Source of the DNA: Ekhidna sp051379705
GTDB taxonomy: Bacteria > Bacteroidota > Bacteroidia > Cytophagales > Cyclobacteriaceae
NCBI RefSeq assembly: GCF_051379705.1
Contig: NZ_CP179868.1
Location: forward strand, 3,844,001 to 3,908,000
Length of the DNA: 64,000 bases
Direction of reading: 5' to 3'
Shown here: positions 1 through 8,246 of the stretch, in pieces
Layout of the letters: every line of letters begins with the position of its first letter
How positions within the stretch are numbered: the stretch's first letter is position 1
Notes under the pieces: model-generated
What the model saw: the letters and a program-made list of their open reading frames with translations, nothing else
Databases searched by the model: none
What the model was told of the DNA's origin: nothing
Made by a program: the position numbers and the translations under genes

Positions 1-1062
1 CACCATATTGATTTCACCAGCCAGCATGTCGGCTTCTAACAGTAGAGATATTGCCTTATCGTGTTGATTAAGCTCCTGATACGTCATGCCCATTGCGATT
101 AAACTGAAACACCTTCCGACCTGATGCTGGATCTGCTCTCTTATTTCCAGGCTTTTTTGATACTCTATGAGGGCATCATTATATTTCTTTTGATCGAAAT
201 AGAGATTTCCGATGCTGTAGAAGAGATCAGATATTTGATAGTCATTCGAAAGATTCTGATTGATTGCTAACGCCTTATTAAACATGGCTAACGCCTCATC
301 AAAATTTCCAGATTTTTTTTCAACGATACCGAGGTTCTTATAGATAAATGCGAGATGGTTAGGGTTGCTATTATCTCCTTGCTTTTCAATCGCCTGTTGG
401 TAATATTCTCTGGCTTTTTCTAGTTGGTCAAGACTGGCGTATGTAATTGCTATGTTAATTAAAGAGACTTTTTGAATGCCATCGTCACCCATACGCAGGC
501 TTATTTGATAGTGCTCCAATGCTTTTTGTAGCATTGCCTGATTCAGATAGGTATTGCCAATGTTATTATTCACACTTCCTATCGTTACTGAATCTCGGGC
601 CTCTATCGCGAGCTCTTCTACCTTCTGAAATTGCTCGATGGCTTGCTGCCAGTCACTCACCTGATTGAAGGTATTGCCAAGCCCCATGTAAGCATCCATT
701 AGGCTGGATTTATTTTTAATGGATTTCGAATGCTCAATGGCACTTTTATAATACTTAAATGCTGAATCATTTTCTGAACGAAGGCGATAAATTCCCCCTA
801 ATGTTATGAGAGATTGGGAAATACCTTCTTGGTAATTAATTGACTCACTAATGAAGAGTGCATCATAGGTTTGCTGCAACACCTTTTCCTGATCGGTATA
901 GTAAAGGTCTGTGAAATAATAAGCCAATAGAATATTGACTCGTGAAGAGTCCGGCAAATCTCTTTTATCCAGAAGCGTATTAAGTGAATCAATCTCTGAC
1001 TGACAAATGGTAATTAAAGGAATTAGTAGTAATAAGATTGGTGGGAAAAGTCTGGATAGCAT
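1..1062 (-). CDS. TPR-repeat protein, N-terminal part (runs off the left edge)
   Basis: An open frame reads leftward from ATG at 1062 to the window edge without a stop, about 354 residues. It begins with a hydrophobic signal segment rich in Leu/Ile/Pro and continues as back-to-back tetratricopeptide repeats, recognisable by helices of the type ALEHYQISL, AREYYQQAIEK, ALAMFNKALAI and ALIEYQKSLEI spaced about 40 residues apart. In Bacteroidota such exported TPR arrays are often the sensory half of a histidine kinase, LuxR-type regulator or SpoIIE phosphatase whose signalling domain lies C-terminal. That half is outside the window, so the output domain is unknown. The TPR call is firm; the regulator role is inference. 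Confidence 0.8.
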   Translation of the reverse strand, partial: MLSRLFPPILLLLIPLITICQSEIDSLNTLLDKRDLPDSSRVNILLAYYFTDLYYTDQEKVLQQTYDALFISESINYQEGISQSLITLGGIYRLRSENDSAFKYYKSAIEHSKSIKNKSSLMDAYMGLGNTFNQVSDWQQAIEQFQKVEELAIEARDSVTIGSVNNNIGNTYLNQAMLQKALEHYQISLRMGDDGIQKVSLINIAITYASLDQLEKAREYYQQAIEKQGDNSNPNHLAFIYKNLGIVEKKSGNFDEALAMFNKALAINQNLSNDYQISDLFYSIGNLYFDQKKYNDALIEYQKSLEIREQIQHQVGRCFSLIAMGMTYQELNQHDKAISLLLEADMLAGEINMV

Positions 1063-1106
1063 GGTTGGATTTTACCCTTTAATATAGGTAAAATCTATTT
1101 TTATAA

Positions 1107-1664
1107 TCAGTTAAAATGATTCATCGTTCTTTCCAATCCAATGGTGCAGAATGAATGAATCGCTTCAATAGCTCTATCCATGTTGAGAACTAGTTCATCC
1201 ATTTCTTGTTTAGAAAAAGGACTAAGTACATAGTCTACCTGCCTACCTTTCGAAAAAGCATCACCCACCCCAAATCTCAATCGGGGATAGTTTTGGCCTC
1301 CGTTCAGTTGTTCAATATTTTTCAGCCCGTTGTGCCCTCCTGCTGATCCGCGTGGTTTCAATCGAATTTTGCCGTATGGAAGGGCGATATCATCTGTGAT
1401 TACCAACATGTTTTCCTTGGGTATCTTATGTTGCTGCAAGTAGTGATTCACCGCTTTTCCACTGAGATTCATGTAGGTAGTTGGTTTGACAAGATGAAGC
1501 GATCGCCCTTTGTATTTTGTCTCGGCTGTAAATGCCAGCTTATTCATTTCAAACTTAGCACCTTGCTCATCTGCCAATCGATCAAGGACTAAAAAACCTA
1601 TATTATGCCTGGTCAGCTCATACTCTGCTCCAATGTTCCCCAGACCTACAATTAAATATTTCAT
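1107..1664 (-). CDS. pth: peptidyl-tRNA hydrolase
   Basis: Cleaves peptidyl-tRNAs released from stalled ribosomes, recycling tRNA in the cytoplasm. The 185-residue length is normal for bacterial Pth. Visible hallmarks are the N-terminal VGLGNIG strand with Asn10, the catalytic His20 in LTRHNIG, the KPTTYMNLSG segment near residue 60, an Asp pair at 91-92 (DDIALPYG) and the GSAGGHNGLKN loop. It lies downstream of prs and rplY on the same strand, a common bacterial arrangement, but here one extra gene and a hairpin separate it from rplY. A weak promoter of its own is therefore possible. Identity is secure. Confidence 0.97.
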   Translation of the reverse strand: MKYLIVGLGNIGAEYELTRHNIGFLVLDRLADEQGAKFEMNKLAFTAETKYKGRSLHLVKPTTYMNLSGKAVNHYLQQHKIPKENMLVITDDIALPYGKIRLKPRGSAGGHNGLKNIEQLNGGQNYPRLRFGVGDAFSKGRQVDYVLSPFSKQEMDELVLNMDRAIEAIHSFCTIGLERTMNHFN

Positions 1665-1675
1665 TTTAGAGTAAA

Positions 1676-1699
1676 AATCCCGACGCGAAGGTCGGGATT
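1676..1699 (-). terminator. hairpin terminator between the GIY-YIG-like gene and pth
   Basis: Nine-base perfect stem (aatcccgac with gtcgggatt, loop gcgaag). Read on the minus strand it is followed by a short run of five Ts. It lies downstream of the gene at 1773-2186 and just ahead of pth, so it would end or attenuate transcription between them. The stem shares its AATCCCG core with two other terminators nearby. Confidence 0.7.
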
Positions 1700-1772
1700 A
1701 AATTGATAGTTTAGAAATTTTTTGAAACTTGGTTATCGTCTCCACAGCGCTTTTTATAAGCACGGATAAAAT

Positions 1773-2186
1773 CTATTGATTTGGAAAATAAATCTTCAAA
1801 TCTTCATATACCCGTTTATAGAATATCCAGCGTTGGCTGCCTTTTCTATGGATATGTTCATGTTGGTCGTATTCATATGCGAGCAGACTATCTACTTGTT
1901 TGTAGCAGTCAATGATGTTCTGCAACGGAAACTCTTCTTTTAGCCATTCATGTAGACCAGGTATGATGAATGGTTTGAGTTTTAATTTCATAAGTTGCTC
2001 AACAAGCTCAGCTTGCCAGTAATGATCAAAATCGGTCTTCATGATTAGCTGAATCGATACATCACCATGATCCTTTTCATATTGACGTTCTCGACTTTCC
2101 CAATTGTCGCTAATTCCAAATTTTGCTTTTCCATTGATGTCGACGACATATAGTATCGCTTTGCAATTCCAATCTGATATTTCCAT
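1773..2186 (-). CDS. GIY-YIG/T5orf172-like small protein
   Basis: A 137-residue protein whose first 40 residues read like the core of a GIY-YIG-type fold: a strand with ILYVVD, then GKAKFGISDN, then an Arg-containing helix (WESRERQYEK). The T5orf172/MUG113 branch has the pattern Y(V/I)..G..KIGiT.N...R...Y. The remainder is rich in Lys, Tyr and Trp and has no motif I recognise. A nuclease function is not shown; the catalytic Tyr/Arg/Glu set is only partly recognisable. It is inserted between rplY and pth on the same strand and is followed by a hairpin terminator. Confidence is good that it is a gene, moderate for the fold. Confidence 0.55.
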   Translation of the reverse strand: MEISDWNCKAILYVVDINGKAKFGISDNWESRERQYEKDHGDVSIQLIMKTDFDHYWQAELVEQLMKLKLKPFIIPGLHEWLKEEFPLQNIIDCYKQVDSLLAYEYDQHEHIHRKGSQRWIFYKRVYEDLKIYFPNQ

Positions 2187-2296
2187 TTTAAAAACTATAA
2201 TTCCAACTGGCTAAAATTATTTTGTTCGGAGTGAATAGATATACCAATTTTCCTGAATGTGCCGTAGAAACTAGGCTTGTACACCGATTGTATGCC

Positions 2297-2327
2297 AAAA
2301 AAAAATCCCGACTGGAAGGCCGGGATT
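2297..2327 (-). terminator. rho-independent terminator after rplY
   Basis: Stem AATCCCG (2304-2310) with CGGGATT (2321-2327) and a ten-base loop. On the minus strand it is followed by a run of seven Ts. It sits 22 bp past the rplY stop codon and would end the prs-rplY transcript. Confidence 0.85.
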
Positions 2328-2348
2328 AAAATTAAAGTTTTGAACTCT

Positions 2349-3014
2349 TTATGATTCAGAAGACTCCTCTGCAGCTGGTGCATCTCCGCCTTCAGCTCCT
2401 TCAGTTGCCCCTTCTTCACCTTCTTCTTCTTCACCTTCTTCGTCCTCCGCATCTTTTCCTCTAAGAGCCCGTGGTACTTCGATACCTGCAAGCGTCACTA
2501 GCGGACTGTTCAAAATTTCGTATTCGCCTACTTCAAGTTCGCCAACCTTGATTGACTTACCTAAACCTAGCTTGGACACATCTACTTCGATGTATTCTGG
2601 CATGTCCTTAGGCAATGCTTTGATCTGCAAGTATTTTACTTTTCGGATCAACTTACCTCCTTGCTGAATTCCAGGAGCAATTCCTACTGGGTGAACAGGG
2701 ATGTTCATCTTAATAGGCGTTCCTCTGAATAGCTGAAGGAAGTCAGCATGCAAGATGATTTCACTTACCGGGTGGAACTGAACATCCTGAATGATTGCTT
2801 CGAATGGTTCTGGTTCTCCTTCAATTGTCAATAAAGCAAAGTGCGCTTCGTCAGTGTATACAAGGTCTCTAAACAAGATCATTGGAGCGTAGAAATGAAT
2901 CTGATGATCGCCACCGTATACTACGCATGGTACCATTCCTTCTTCTCTTAAGCGCTTCGCTTCTGTCTTGCCGAGATTTGCTCTTTTATACCCTATAATC
3001 TCAACAGTTTTCAT
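2349..3014 (-). CDS. rplY: 50S ribosomal protein L25 (general stress protein Ctc type)
   Basis: Binds 5S rRNA in the large ribosomal subunit. The 221-residue protein is the long, two-domain Ctc/TL5 form. The N-terminal L25 domain covers about residues 1-90 (starting KTVEIIGYKRANLGKTEAKR, with CVVYGG near 31), and the C-terminal TL5 beta domain covers about 95-180 (FRGTPIKMNIPVHPVG, PEYIEVDVSKLGLG). The last 40 residues are almost all Glu, Gly and Ala, an acidic tail frequently seen in Bacteroidota L25. It starts 24 bp after prs on the same strand, so the two are probably co-transcribed. Confidence 0.96.
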   Translation of the reverse strand: MKTVEIIGYKRANLGKTEAKRLREEGMVPCVVYGGDHQIHFYAPMILFRDLVYTDEAHFALLTIEGEPEPFEAIIQDVQFHPVSEIILHADFLQLFRGTPIKMNIPVHPVGIAPGIQQGGKLIRKVKYLQIKALPKDMPEYIEVDVSKLGLGKSIKVGELEVGEYEILNSPLVTLAGIEVPRALRGKDAEDEEGEEEEGEEGATEGAEGGDAPAAEESSES

Positions 3015-3038
3015 AATTGAATTTGATTTAAAATATGA

Positions 3039-3968
3039 TTATTTAATAAATAATGAACTAATGGATTCGTGATCGTGAATTTTGCGAATTGCTTTTGCAA
3101 AAAGCTCTGCCACGGTCAGTACTTTGATTTTGGAAGACTCTTGCTTCTGAGGAATTGTATCCGTGATGATCAATTCTTCCAGAGCAGACTCTTCAATATT
3201 TTTATAAGCATTACCGGAAAGAACTCCATGAGTAGCAAAAGCTCTTACAGAGTTCGCTCCCTTTTCTTTCAAAAGTGTACCTGCTTTACTTATGGTTCCA
3301 GCGGTATCAACCATGTCGTCTACCAATACAACATCTTTTCCTTCCACATCTCCAATCACCTGCATGGAAGCAACTTCATTTGCGCGCTTTCTGTGTTTGT
3401 CGCAGATTACCATATCCACTTCAAAAAGCTTTGCGTAAGATCTTGCGCGAGCCGTTCCCCCAACGTCAGGAGAAGCGATGATCATGTTTTCAAGATTCAG
3501 GTTCTTGATGTATGGATAAAAGATGGCTGATGCATCTAAATGATCAACAGGAATATCAAAAAACCCTTGAATTTGCCCGGCATGAAGGTCGCAAGTCATG
3601 ATTCTGTCCGCACCTGCAGAAGTCAAAACATTTGCAGCAAGCTTAGCAGCTATTGAAACTCTTGGTTTGTCTTTTCTGTCTTGACGCGCATATCCGAAAT
3701 AAGGGACAACGACTGTGACGTATTTGGCACTTGCTCTGCGAGCAGCATCTATCATTAACAAGAGTTCCCAGATATTGTCGGCAGGAGGTACAGTCGGCTG
3801 GATGATGAACACGTCAGATCCACGAACCGATTCGGTGAAGTAAACACCCATTTCGCCATCACTGAAAGTTTGTTTTTCACTAAGACCGAGAGGCTTGCCG
3901 TAATTGTTAGCAATTGATTTTGCTAATTCGGGATGAGCTGAGCCTGAGAATATCTTTACTGATGACAT
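3039..3968 (-). CDS. prs: ribose-phosphate pyrophosphokinase
   Basis: Makes PRPP from ribose 5-phosphate and ATP for purine, pyrimidine, His, Trp and NAD synthesis. The 309-residue length is typical of class I enzymes. Visible motifs: FSGSAHPELA at the start, the flexible-loop/ATP region YARQDRKDKPR near 93-103, DLHAGQIQGFF at 127-137 (His in the active site), and the PRPP-binding loop VVLVDDMVDTAGT at 213-225. It is first of the prs-rplY pair, downstream of tRNA-Gln and separated from it by a terminator hairpin. Identity is secure. Confidence 0.98.
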   Translation of the reverse strand: MSSVKIFSGSAHPELAKSIANNYGKPLGLSEKQTFSDGEMGVYFTESVRGSDVFIIQPTVPPADNIWELLLMIDAARRASAKYVTVVVPYFGYARQDRKDKPRVSIAAKLAANVLTSAGADRIMTCDLHAGQIQGFFDIPVDHLDASAIFYPYIKNLNLENMIIASPDVGGTARARSYAKLFEVDMVICDKHRKRANEVASMQVIGDVEGKDVVLVDDMVDTAGTISKAGTLLKEKGANSVRAFATHGVLSGNAYKNIEESALEELIITDTIPQKQESSKIKVLTVAELFAKAIRKIHDHESISSLFIK

Positions 3969-3981
3969 TTTAAGCTAAAAT

Positions 3982-4007
3982 AAATCCCGCCTTTGTTAGC
4001 GGGATTT
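3982..4007 (-). terminator. hairpin terminator between tRNA-Gln and prs
   Basis: Perfect nine-base stem aaatcccgc (3982-3990) with gcgggattt (3999-4007), followed on the minus strand by a T-rich stretch. It is placed to end the tRNA-Gln transcript before prs. Its stem resembles those at 1676 and 2304. Confidence 0.75.
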
Positions 4008-4032
4008 GGTTTGTTGTTCCCATTGGAACTTG

Positions 4033-4105
4033 TTGGCCTACTAGGGCTCGAACCTAGACTCTTCTGGACCAAAACCAGACGTGTTGCCAGTTACACCATA
4101 GGCCA
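4033..4105 (-). tRNA. tRNA-Gln (anticodon UUG)
   Basis: On the minus strand a 73-nt cloverleaf folds: acceptor TGGCCTA with TAGGCCA, anticodon stem TCTGG/CCAGA around loop TTTTGGT (anticodon TTG reading CAA/CAG), and a T-arm with GGTTCGAGCC. The 3' CCA is not encoded. A TAnnTTTG-type promoter box lies about 55 bp upstream and a hairpin terminator follows about 25 bp downstream, so it looks like a single-tRNA transcription unit. Confidence 0.97.
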
Positions 4106-4158
4106 ATATTGGGTTGTTTTTTCAAGTGTCTGCCCTTCACTTCCGTCTAAACGGACGG

Positions 4159-4166
4159 CAAAATTA
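4159..4166 (-). promoter_or_regulatory. putative Bacteroidota -7 box for tRNA-Gln
   Basis: On the minus strand this reads TAATTTTG, matching the Bacteroidota sigma-A -7 consensus TAnnTTTG, and it lies upstream of tRNA-Gln. T-runs upstream (TTTTTATTTTTG) could serve as the -33 TTTG element, though the spacing was not a clean match. Confidence 0.45.
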
Positions 4167-4271
4167 GTTCATTATGACAAAAATAAAAATGTTATAATCG
4201 ATCTTTTCCAATATTGAAAATCAATACGAGTTACTCAGATAGAATATTGTTTGTATGAGAACTTTTGAAAG

Positions 4272-5345
4272 ATGTCATTAGCTTTATTTCTGATGACATT
4301 AGACAATCTAGAAGGAGCTTTTCTTTATGCATCCATTTTGGCGCTAATCTATCTCGTTGCAATTAGCTTCCGCCGAAGCAAGCTGAACATTTCGGAGATT
4401 GGTTTTAGGATGATCATTCTGGCTCTCTGTGTTGAAGTATTTGTAGAGTGGCTGTTCTTTACAGATCTCATTAGAGTGTATCCACATTTCATGCGAATGA
4501 ATACACCTTTTGTCATGATTTTACCTTCATCATTTTATCTGTGTATCGAATCAGACCTCTCCAGTCGACAGAAGTTTATTCGCTATGACCTGATTCACCC
4601 TCTGATTTTCGTGTTCTTTGTGATTCACCTTCTTCCTTTTTATTCCCTTTCTGCCGAGGAAAAAATCGAACTCTACGACGTATATCTTACAGGAACCAGG
4701 ATTGATACTTTACCTGTTGCTGCCATTTATCGAGCTGTGCAATTTTTGGCATTATTCGGAATTGTCTGGCAATTATTGAGGAGAAGTATTTCTAACTGGG
4801 GTATTAAAGTCAAGGTAATTTCGGTGACCTATATTTTGCTGTGGGGGATGGATCTCTATCGGTTTTTTGGACCTTGGAGTGCCTATGCTCCATACGATGG
4901 ATATTACCTAATCACTTTCTTATTGCTAGTCATTTATCTTGAATTGATTGGAGCTTTCGAAAAGAAGAATATCAAATATCATACCTCAGGTATCGGTAAA
5001 CATAAAACCGATGAGCTTGCAATTAGAGCAAAGGACTTAATTGAAACAGAAAAGCTATTTAAGAATCCAAAATTGACACTAGCTGATTTAGCTACCAGAC
5101 TTGAGGTGCACCATAATTATGTCTCTCAAGCCGTAAACAGTCATTTTGGTATGAGCTTTAAGGAATTGATAAATTCATTGAGAGTGGTTGAAGCGAAAAA
5201 ACTATTACTCGATGAAATCAATGATCGACTGACTTTCGAAGCTATTGCTGAAATGGCTGGATTCAATTCAATTTCTAGCTTTAATGCTGCATTTAAACGT
5301 ATTGTGGGGGAAACGCCAAGTGCGTTTAAGAAATCAAAACAATGA
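4272..5345 (+). CDS. AraC-family regulator with N-terminal membrane domain
   Basis: A 357-residue protein. The first 225 residues or so form a hydrophobic block with about seven membrane helices (for example YASILALIYLVAIS, FVFFVIHLLPFY, FLLLVIYLELIGAF). The last 105 residues are a double helix-turn-helix AraC DNA-binding domain (LTLADLATRLEVHHNYVSQAVNSHFG, then FEAIAEMAGFNSISSFNAAFKR and a TPSAFKK end; motif text split here for clarity). This layout is frequent in Bacteroidota and suggests a membrane-embedded sensor coupled directly to transcription. The ligand and targets are unknown. It reads away from tRNA-Gln; the next gene downstream is another, soluble AraC regulator. Confidence 0.85.
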   Translation: MSLALFLMTLDNLEGAFLYASILALIYLVAISFRRSKLNISEIGFRMIILALCVEVFVEWLFFTDLIRVYPHFMRMNTPFVMILPSSFYLCIESDLSSRQKFIRYDLIHPLIFVFFVIHLLPFYSLSAEEKIELYDVYLTGTRIDTLPVAAIYRAVQFLALFGIVWQLLRRSISNWGIKVKVISVTYILLWGMDLYRFFGPWSAYAPYDGYYLITFLLLVIYLELIGAFEKKNIKYHTSGIGKHKTDELAIRAKDLIETEKLFKNPKLTLADLATRLEVHHNYVSQAVNSHFGMSFKELINSLRVVEAKKLLLDEINDRLTFEAIAEMAGFNSISSFNAAFKRIVGETPSAFKKSKQ

Positions 5346-5415
5346 GAAACTGAATTTCTGCAACATGTGCAGCCGTTTGAGCCTCTTATTTAATTGCTAA
5401 TCAAAATTCACAAGA

Positions 5416-6213
5416 TTGAGAAACCTGGGAGAAGGACAGTACTTTGGGATGGCTGGCGAATCAGCTGAAAATGAGATATTTAAGTTGAGCATGACTCACT
5501 ATGAAAAGGGTGAACGGCTAGACTATCATGATCATGATAATGACTACATAAGCATTCTGACCAAGGGCGAATATCAAGAGAATGGGCTGGAAAATTTAAA
5601 TAAGGTTTTACCAGGACATGTTCTTTTCCGACCGAAATACTATAGCCACAGAAATGAATTTAATAATCAGGAATCCACCTGTTTCAATATTGAATTCAAA
5701 CAAAACTGGAAAGCAGCTATTGATACCAAATTGAATCTGCCTTCCAAATTTGTGCAATACGAAACGGGAAGGTTCCCCGCTCTCTACAAGGCGTTAGTAG
5801 CTTTCAAGCTTAATCAGCAAATTGACCATATATCTGAACACATATACGATTGGCTGTTTTCTATTCATCAAGCTAAGCCAGTGAAATTGAGAAGAATGTG
5901 GGTTGACAAAGTTGTCGATATCTTGAATAGTGAGTTAAGTGAGTTTCATACACTGGGGTATCTTGCGGAGCAGGCATGTGTTCATCCCGTCTATTTGGCG
6001 CGAGCTTTCAAAGAGGCTATGGGTTGTACGATAGGAGAATATCAGATGAATGCAAAGCTTTCTAAATCCATATCTGAACTTTTAACTTCCAATAAATCTA
6101 TCTCAACCATATCTCATGCCGGAGGCTTTTTCGATGATGCACACTTTATAAGGTCTTTTAAGTTGAGATATGGGATTTCTCCATTTCAATTCAGGAAAAG
6201 AGTTCATAGTTAA
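5416..6213 (+). CDS. AraC-family transcriptional regulator with cupin-like sensor domain
   Basis: 265 residues, beginning at a TTG codon; no better in-frame ATG exists near the start. The N-terminal half holds a cupin-like sugar/small-molecule pocket (HYEKGERLDYHDHDNDYISIL split over residues 27-47, then GHVLFRPKYYSHRNEF). The C-terminal half is an AraC helix-turn-helix pair (LGYLAEQACVHPVYLARAFK; then STISHAGGFFDDAHFIRSFK and ISPFQFRK). It differs from the membrane AraC protein upstream and lies immediately before the exported HEXXH protein, which it may regulate. That link is inference from adjacency only. Confidence 0.83.
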   Translation: MRNLGEGQYFGMAGESAENEIFKLSMTHYEKGERLDYHDHDNDYISILTKGEYQENGLENLNKVLPGHVLFRPKYYSHRNEFNNQESTCFNIEFKQNWKAAIDTKLNLPSKFVQYETGRFPALYKALVAFKLNQQIDHISEHIYDWLFSIHQAKPVKLRRMWVDKVVDILNSELSEFHTLGYLAEQACVHPVYLARAFKEAMGCTIGEYQMNAKLSKSISELLTSNKSISTISHAGGFFDDAHFIRSFKLRYGISPFQFRKRVHS

Positions 6214-6270
6214 TCTGATACAATTATTTAAAGACGCCAGTAGCCAAATTTGAATTCTAAAACTCAAATT

Positions 6271-7356
6271 ATGGACAAACTCAACTTTACAATATCAGGA
6301 CTACTCTTTTTACTATTTCCACAATTACACTTTGCTCAAAGTACAGAAAACACACTTCCTTTCGATGAAATATATGCGTATGGAATGGATGCGAATGTGA
6401 CGCCAATTTTCGATTTAATTAAGAGCAAATCGGAAATCACAGAAGCGGAAAAAGAATTTGTTGAAGACTTTCAAAAAAGGTTTGGAGGAGATGTAGATAG
6501 TGGTAAATATGCATCATCCGGTGATCTCGAAATTGATCAATTGCTATCTATTTTCCGTGAGTATTGGAGAAAGTCATTATTGGATCCAGAAAGTAACTAT
6601 ATGATGGATCTAGGAAAAGAGGTTATTCCTTTTCTCATAAAAAACTACTCCAAGTTTAACAGCCCGACTCAGCGTGATAGCTTAGGGAATCACTTAGCTG
6701 ATTACATTAGAAGTAAAGGCTTTCATACCACAGAGCAAGTCAACCCACAAGGAAGGCTTGTAGATCTTATAATCTGGAGAGAGCAAGTGGACTCGGTGTT
6801 TACAGTTTCAATAAGTAAAACTGAGACCACTAAGGTAAATGTGGTAATGATGGATGACTTTGTTTCACTCGGCTGGATTGAATATGCAACCCTTGGAAGA
6901 CATCATCCAGGAGGGTGGACGACTGAAGATGCTTTGTATTGTGTGATAAAATCATATGAACTTGAAAGTGAAAGTTTCAATGTAAGCTATCTGGCACATG
7001 AAGCGAGGCATTTCCTTGATAAGCAACTTTGGCCTGACTTGAGTGCCGCAGATCTGGAATACCGATCTAAATTGACAGAGCTAAGCCTGGCAAAAAAATC
7101 CACACATGAGCTTATTGATTTTTTCATAAACAACTCAAATGTCTCAAGTGAAAATGGACATCAAGTAGCCAATCATTATTTGATTCAAGGGTTATCGAAT
7201 AAGTTATTTGACAATCAATCGGTCAGAGATATCTCAAGGTGGGAAAAGGTTAAATTTAAGAAGATCAATAAGGCCGCAGTTGAGCTGCTCAAGGCTCATA
7301 CGAATTTACTTGATGAAGCAGGTACTGAGGCTCAAAATATCATTGCGGAACAGTAA
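6271..7356 (+). CDS. exported protein with HEXXH motif, unknown family
   Basis: I do not recognise the family. From ATG 6271 (preferred over an upstream TTG because it begins a clean signal peptide MDKLNFTISGLLFLLFPQLHFAQ) it is about 361 residues, exported. The central region contains YLAHEARHFLDK, an HEXXH zinc-binding signature, followed by an acidic/helical segment (AADLEYRSKLTELSLA) in which the Glu could be a third ligand, as in gluzincins. The adjacent text THELIDFFINN and NGHQVANHYLIQGL is helical. A metallopeptidase-like role is plausible but not shown. It follows the AraC gene at 5416 by a short gap and precedes a hydrolase. Confidence 0.6.
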   Translation: MDKLNFTISGLLFLLFPQLHFAQSTENTLPFDEIYAYGMDANVTPIFDLIKSKSEITEAEKEFVEDFQKRFGGDVDSGKYASSGDLEIDQLLSIFREYWRKSLLDPESNYMMDLGKEVIPFLIKNYSKFNSPTQRDSLGNHLADYIRSKGFHTTEQVNPQGRLVDLIIWREQVDSVFTVSISKTETTKVNVVMMDDFVSLGWIEYATLGRHHPGGWTTEDALYCVIKSYELESESFNVSYLAHEARHFLDKQLWPDLSAADLEYRSKLTELSLAKKSTHELIDFFINNSNVSSENGHQVANHYLIQGLSNKLFDNQSVRDISRWEKVKFKKINKAAVELLKAHTNLLDEAGTEAQNIIAEQ

Positions 7357-7470
7357 AATTAACTATTCAGATTTTGCCAGTATTTCAATTTGATAAACAT
7401 TGTGAGCTTCAATAGTAGACTTATCTGACAGTAATTACGTCTAATTGAGGGATAATCAAACCAAGTTCAA

Positions 7471-8202
7471 ATGAAATCTATTGCGCTAACCATCCTAGTA
7501 TGCCTGGCCATGAGCCTTTACTCAAATGCCCAAAATAATGAACTTCAAAAAAAAGAGGTCAATACCGGCAATACTTCCTTCTTTTATCATGTCTCACCGG
7601 AAAAATCTGACGCTGTTGTTCTGCTTTTTCATGATTGGTTTGGGGTCACAGACCTTAGCTACGAAATGGCAGACAGATTAATTGAAAAAGGAATAGATGT
7701 GATCATAATGGATTTATACAAAGGTCGATCAGCGACTACCAATCAAGAAGCTGGCGGGCTTATGAACTCGATAGATCAGGCTAATATGTGGGAATACATA
7801 GACACGGTTTTAAAAAAGGCAGGTAAAAATCATGAACAGATTTTTGTCTGGGGATTTAGCCTGGGCACCATACCAGCTTCGCAAACAGCGATTAAGAACA
7901 ATGAGATTGTGGATGGTCTGATCCTTTTCTATGGCAATGTGACTCAGGACAAAGAACAGATAGCAAAAATCACATTTCCAAGCTTGATGGTGATGGGTGC
8001 AAAGGACAATCCCCAAGGTGCAATTGGCTATTATGAAAATGTAACAAAGGCAGGAGGACAAGCCCGGCTATTTATTTATCCTGAAGCACGACACGCCTTC
8101 GCTCAGAAGCTATTCAATGCCGGTGGCAATTACGATGAGAAAGCCAAAGAGGCAAGCCTGGAAGTTGCTTTTAGATTTCTAAGTGAATTGACTGAGAAAT
8201 AA
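7471..8202 (+). CDS. exported dienelactone-hydrolase-like alpha/beta hydrolase
   Basis: 243 residues with a signal peptide (MKSIALTILVCLAMSLYSNA). The fold is that of the dienelactone hydrolase family: LLFHDWFGV oxyanion region, nucleophile elbow GFSLGT, acid residue in MGAKDNPQG and catalytic His in EARHAF near the end. Classical dienelactone hydrolases use Cys as nucleophile; here the elbow has Ser, as in many related esterases. The substrate is unknown. It is followed after 45 bp by the convergent purL gene. Confidence 0.82.
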   Translation: MKSIALTILVCLAMSLYSNAQNNELQKKEVNTGNTSFFYHVSPEKSDAVVLLFHDWFGVTDLSYEMADRLIEKGIDVIIMDLYKGRSATTNQEAGGLMNSIDQANMWEYIDTVLKKAGKNHEQIFVWGFSLGTIPASQTAIKNNEIVDGLILFYGNVTQDKEQIAKITFPSLMVMGAKDNPQGAIGYYENVTKAGGQARLFIYPEARHAFAQKLFNAGGNYDEKAKEASLEVAFRFLSELTEK

Positions 8203-8246
8203 TGTATTATCTCTCGTTTTACGCTCGCAAATCAATGTTAAATAAC

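Noticed and set aside
2195..2491. 98-codon minus-strand frame
   Set aside because: It overlaps the rplY 3' end and its terminator in another frame.
3993..4217. 74-codon plus-strand frame
   Set aside because: It is antisense to tRNA-Gln.
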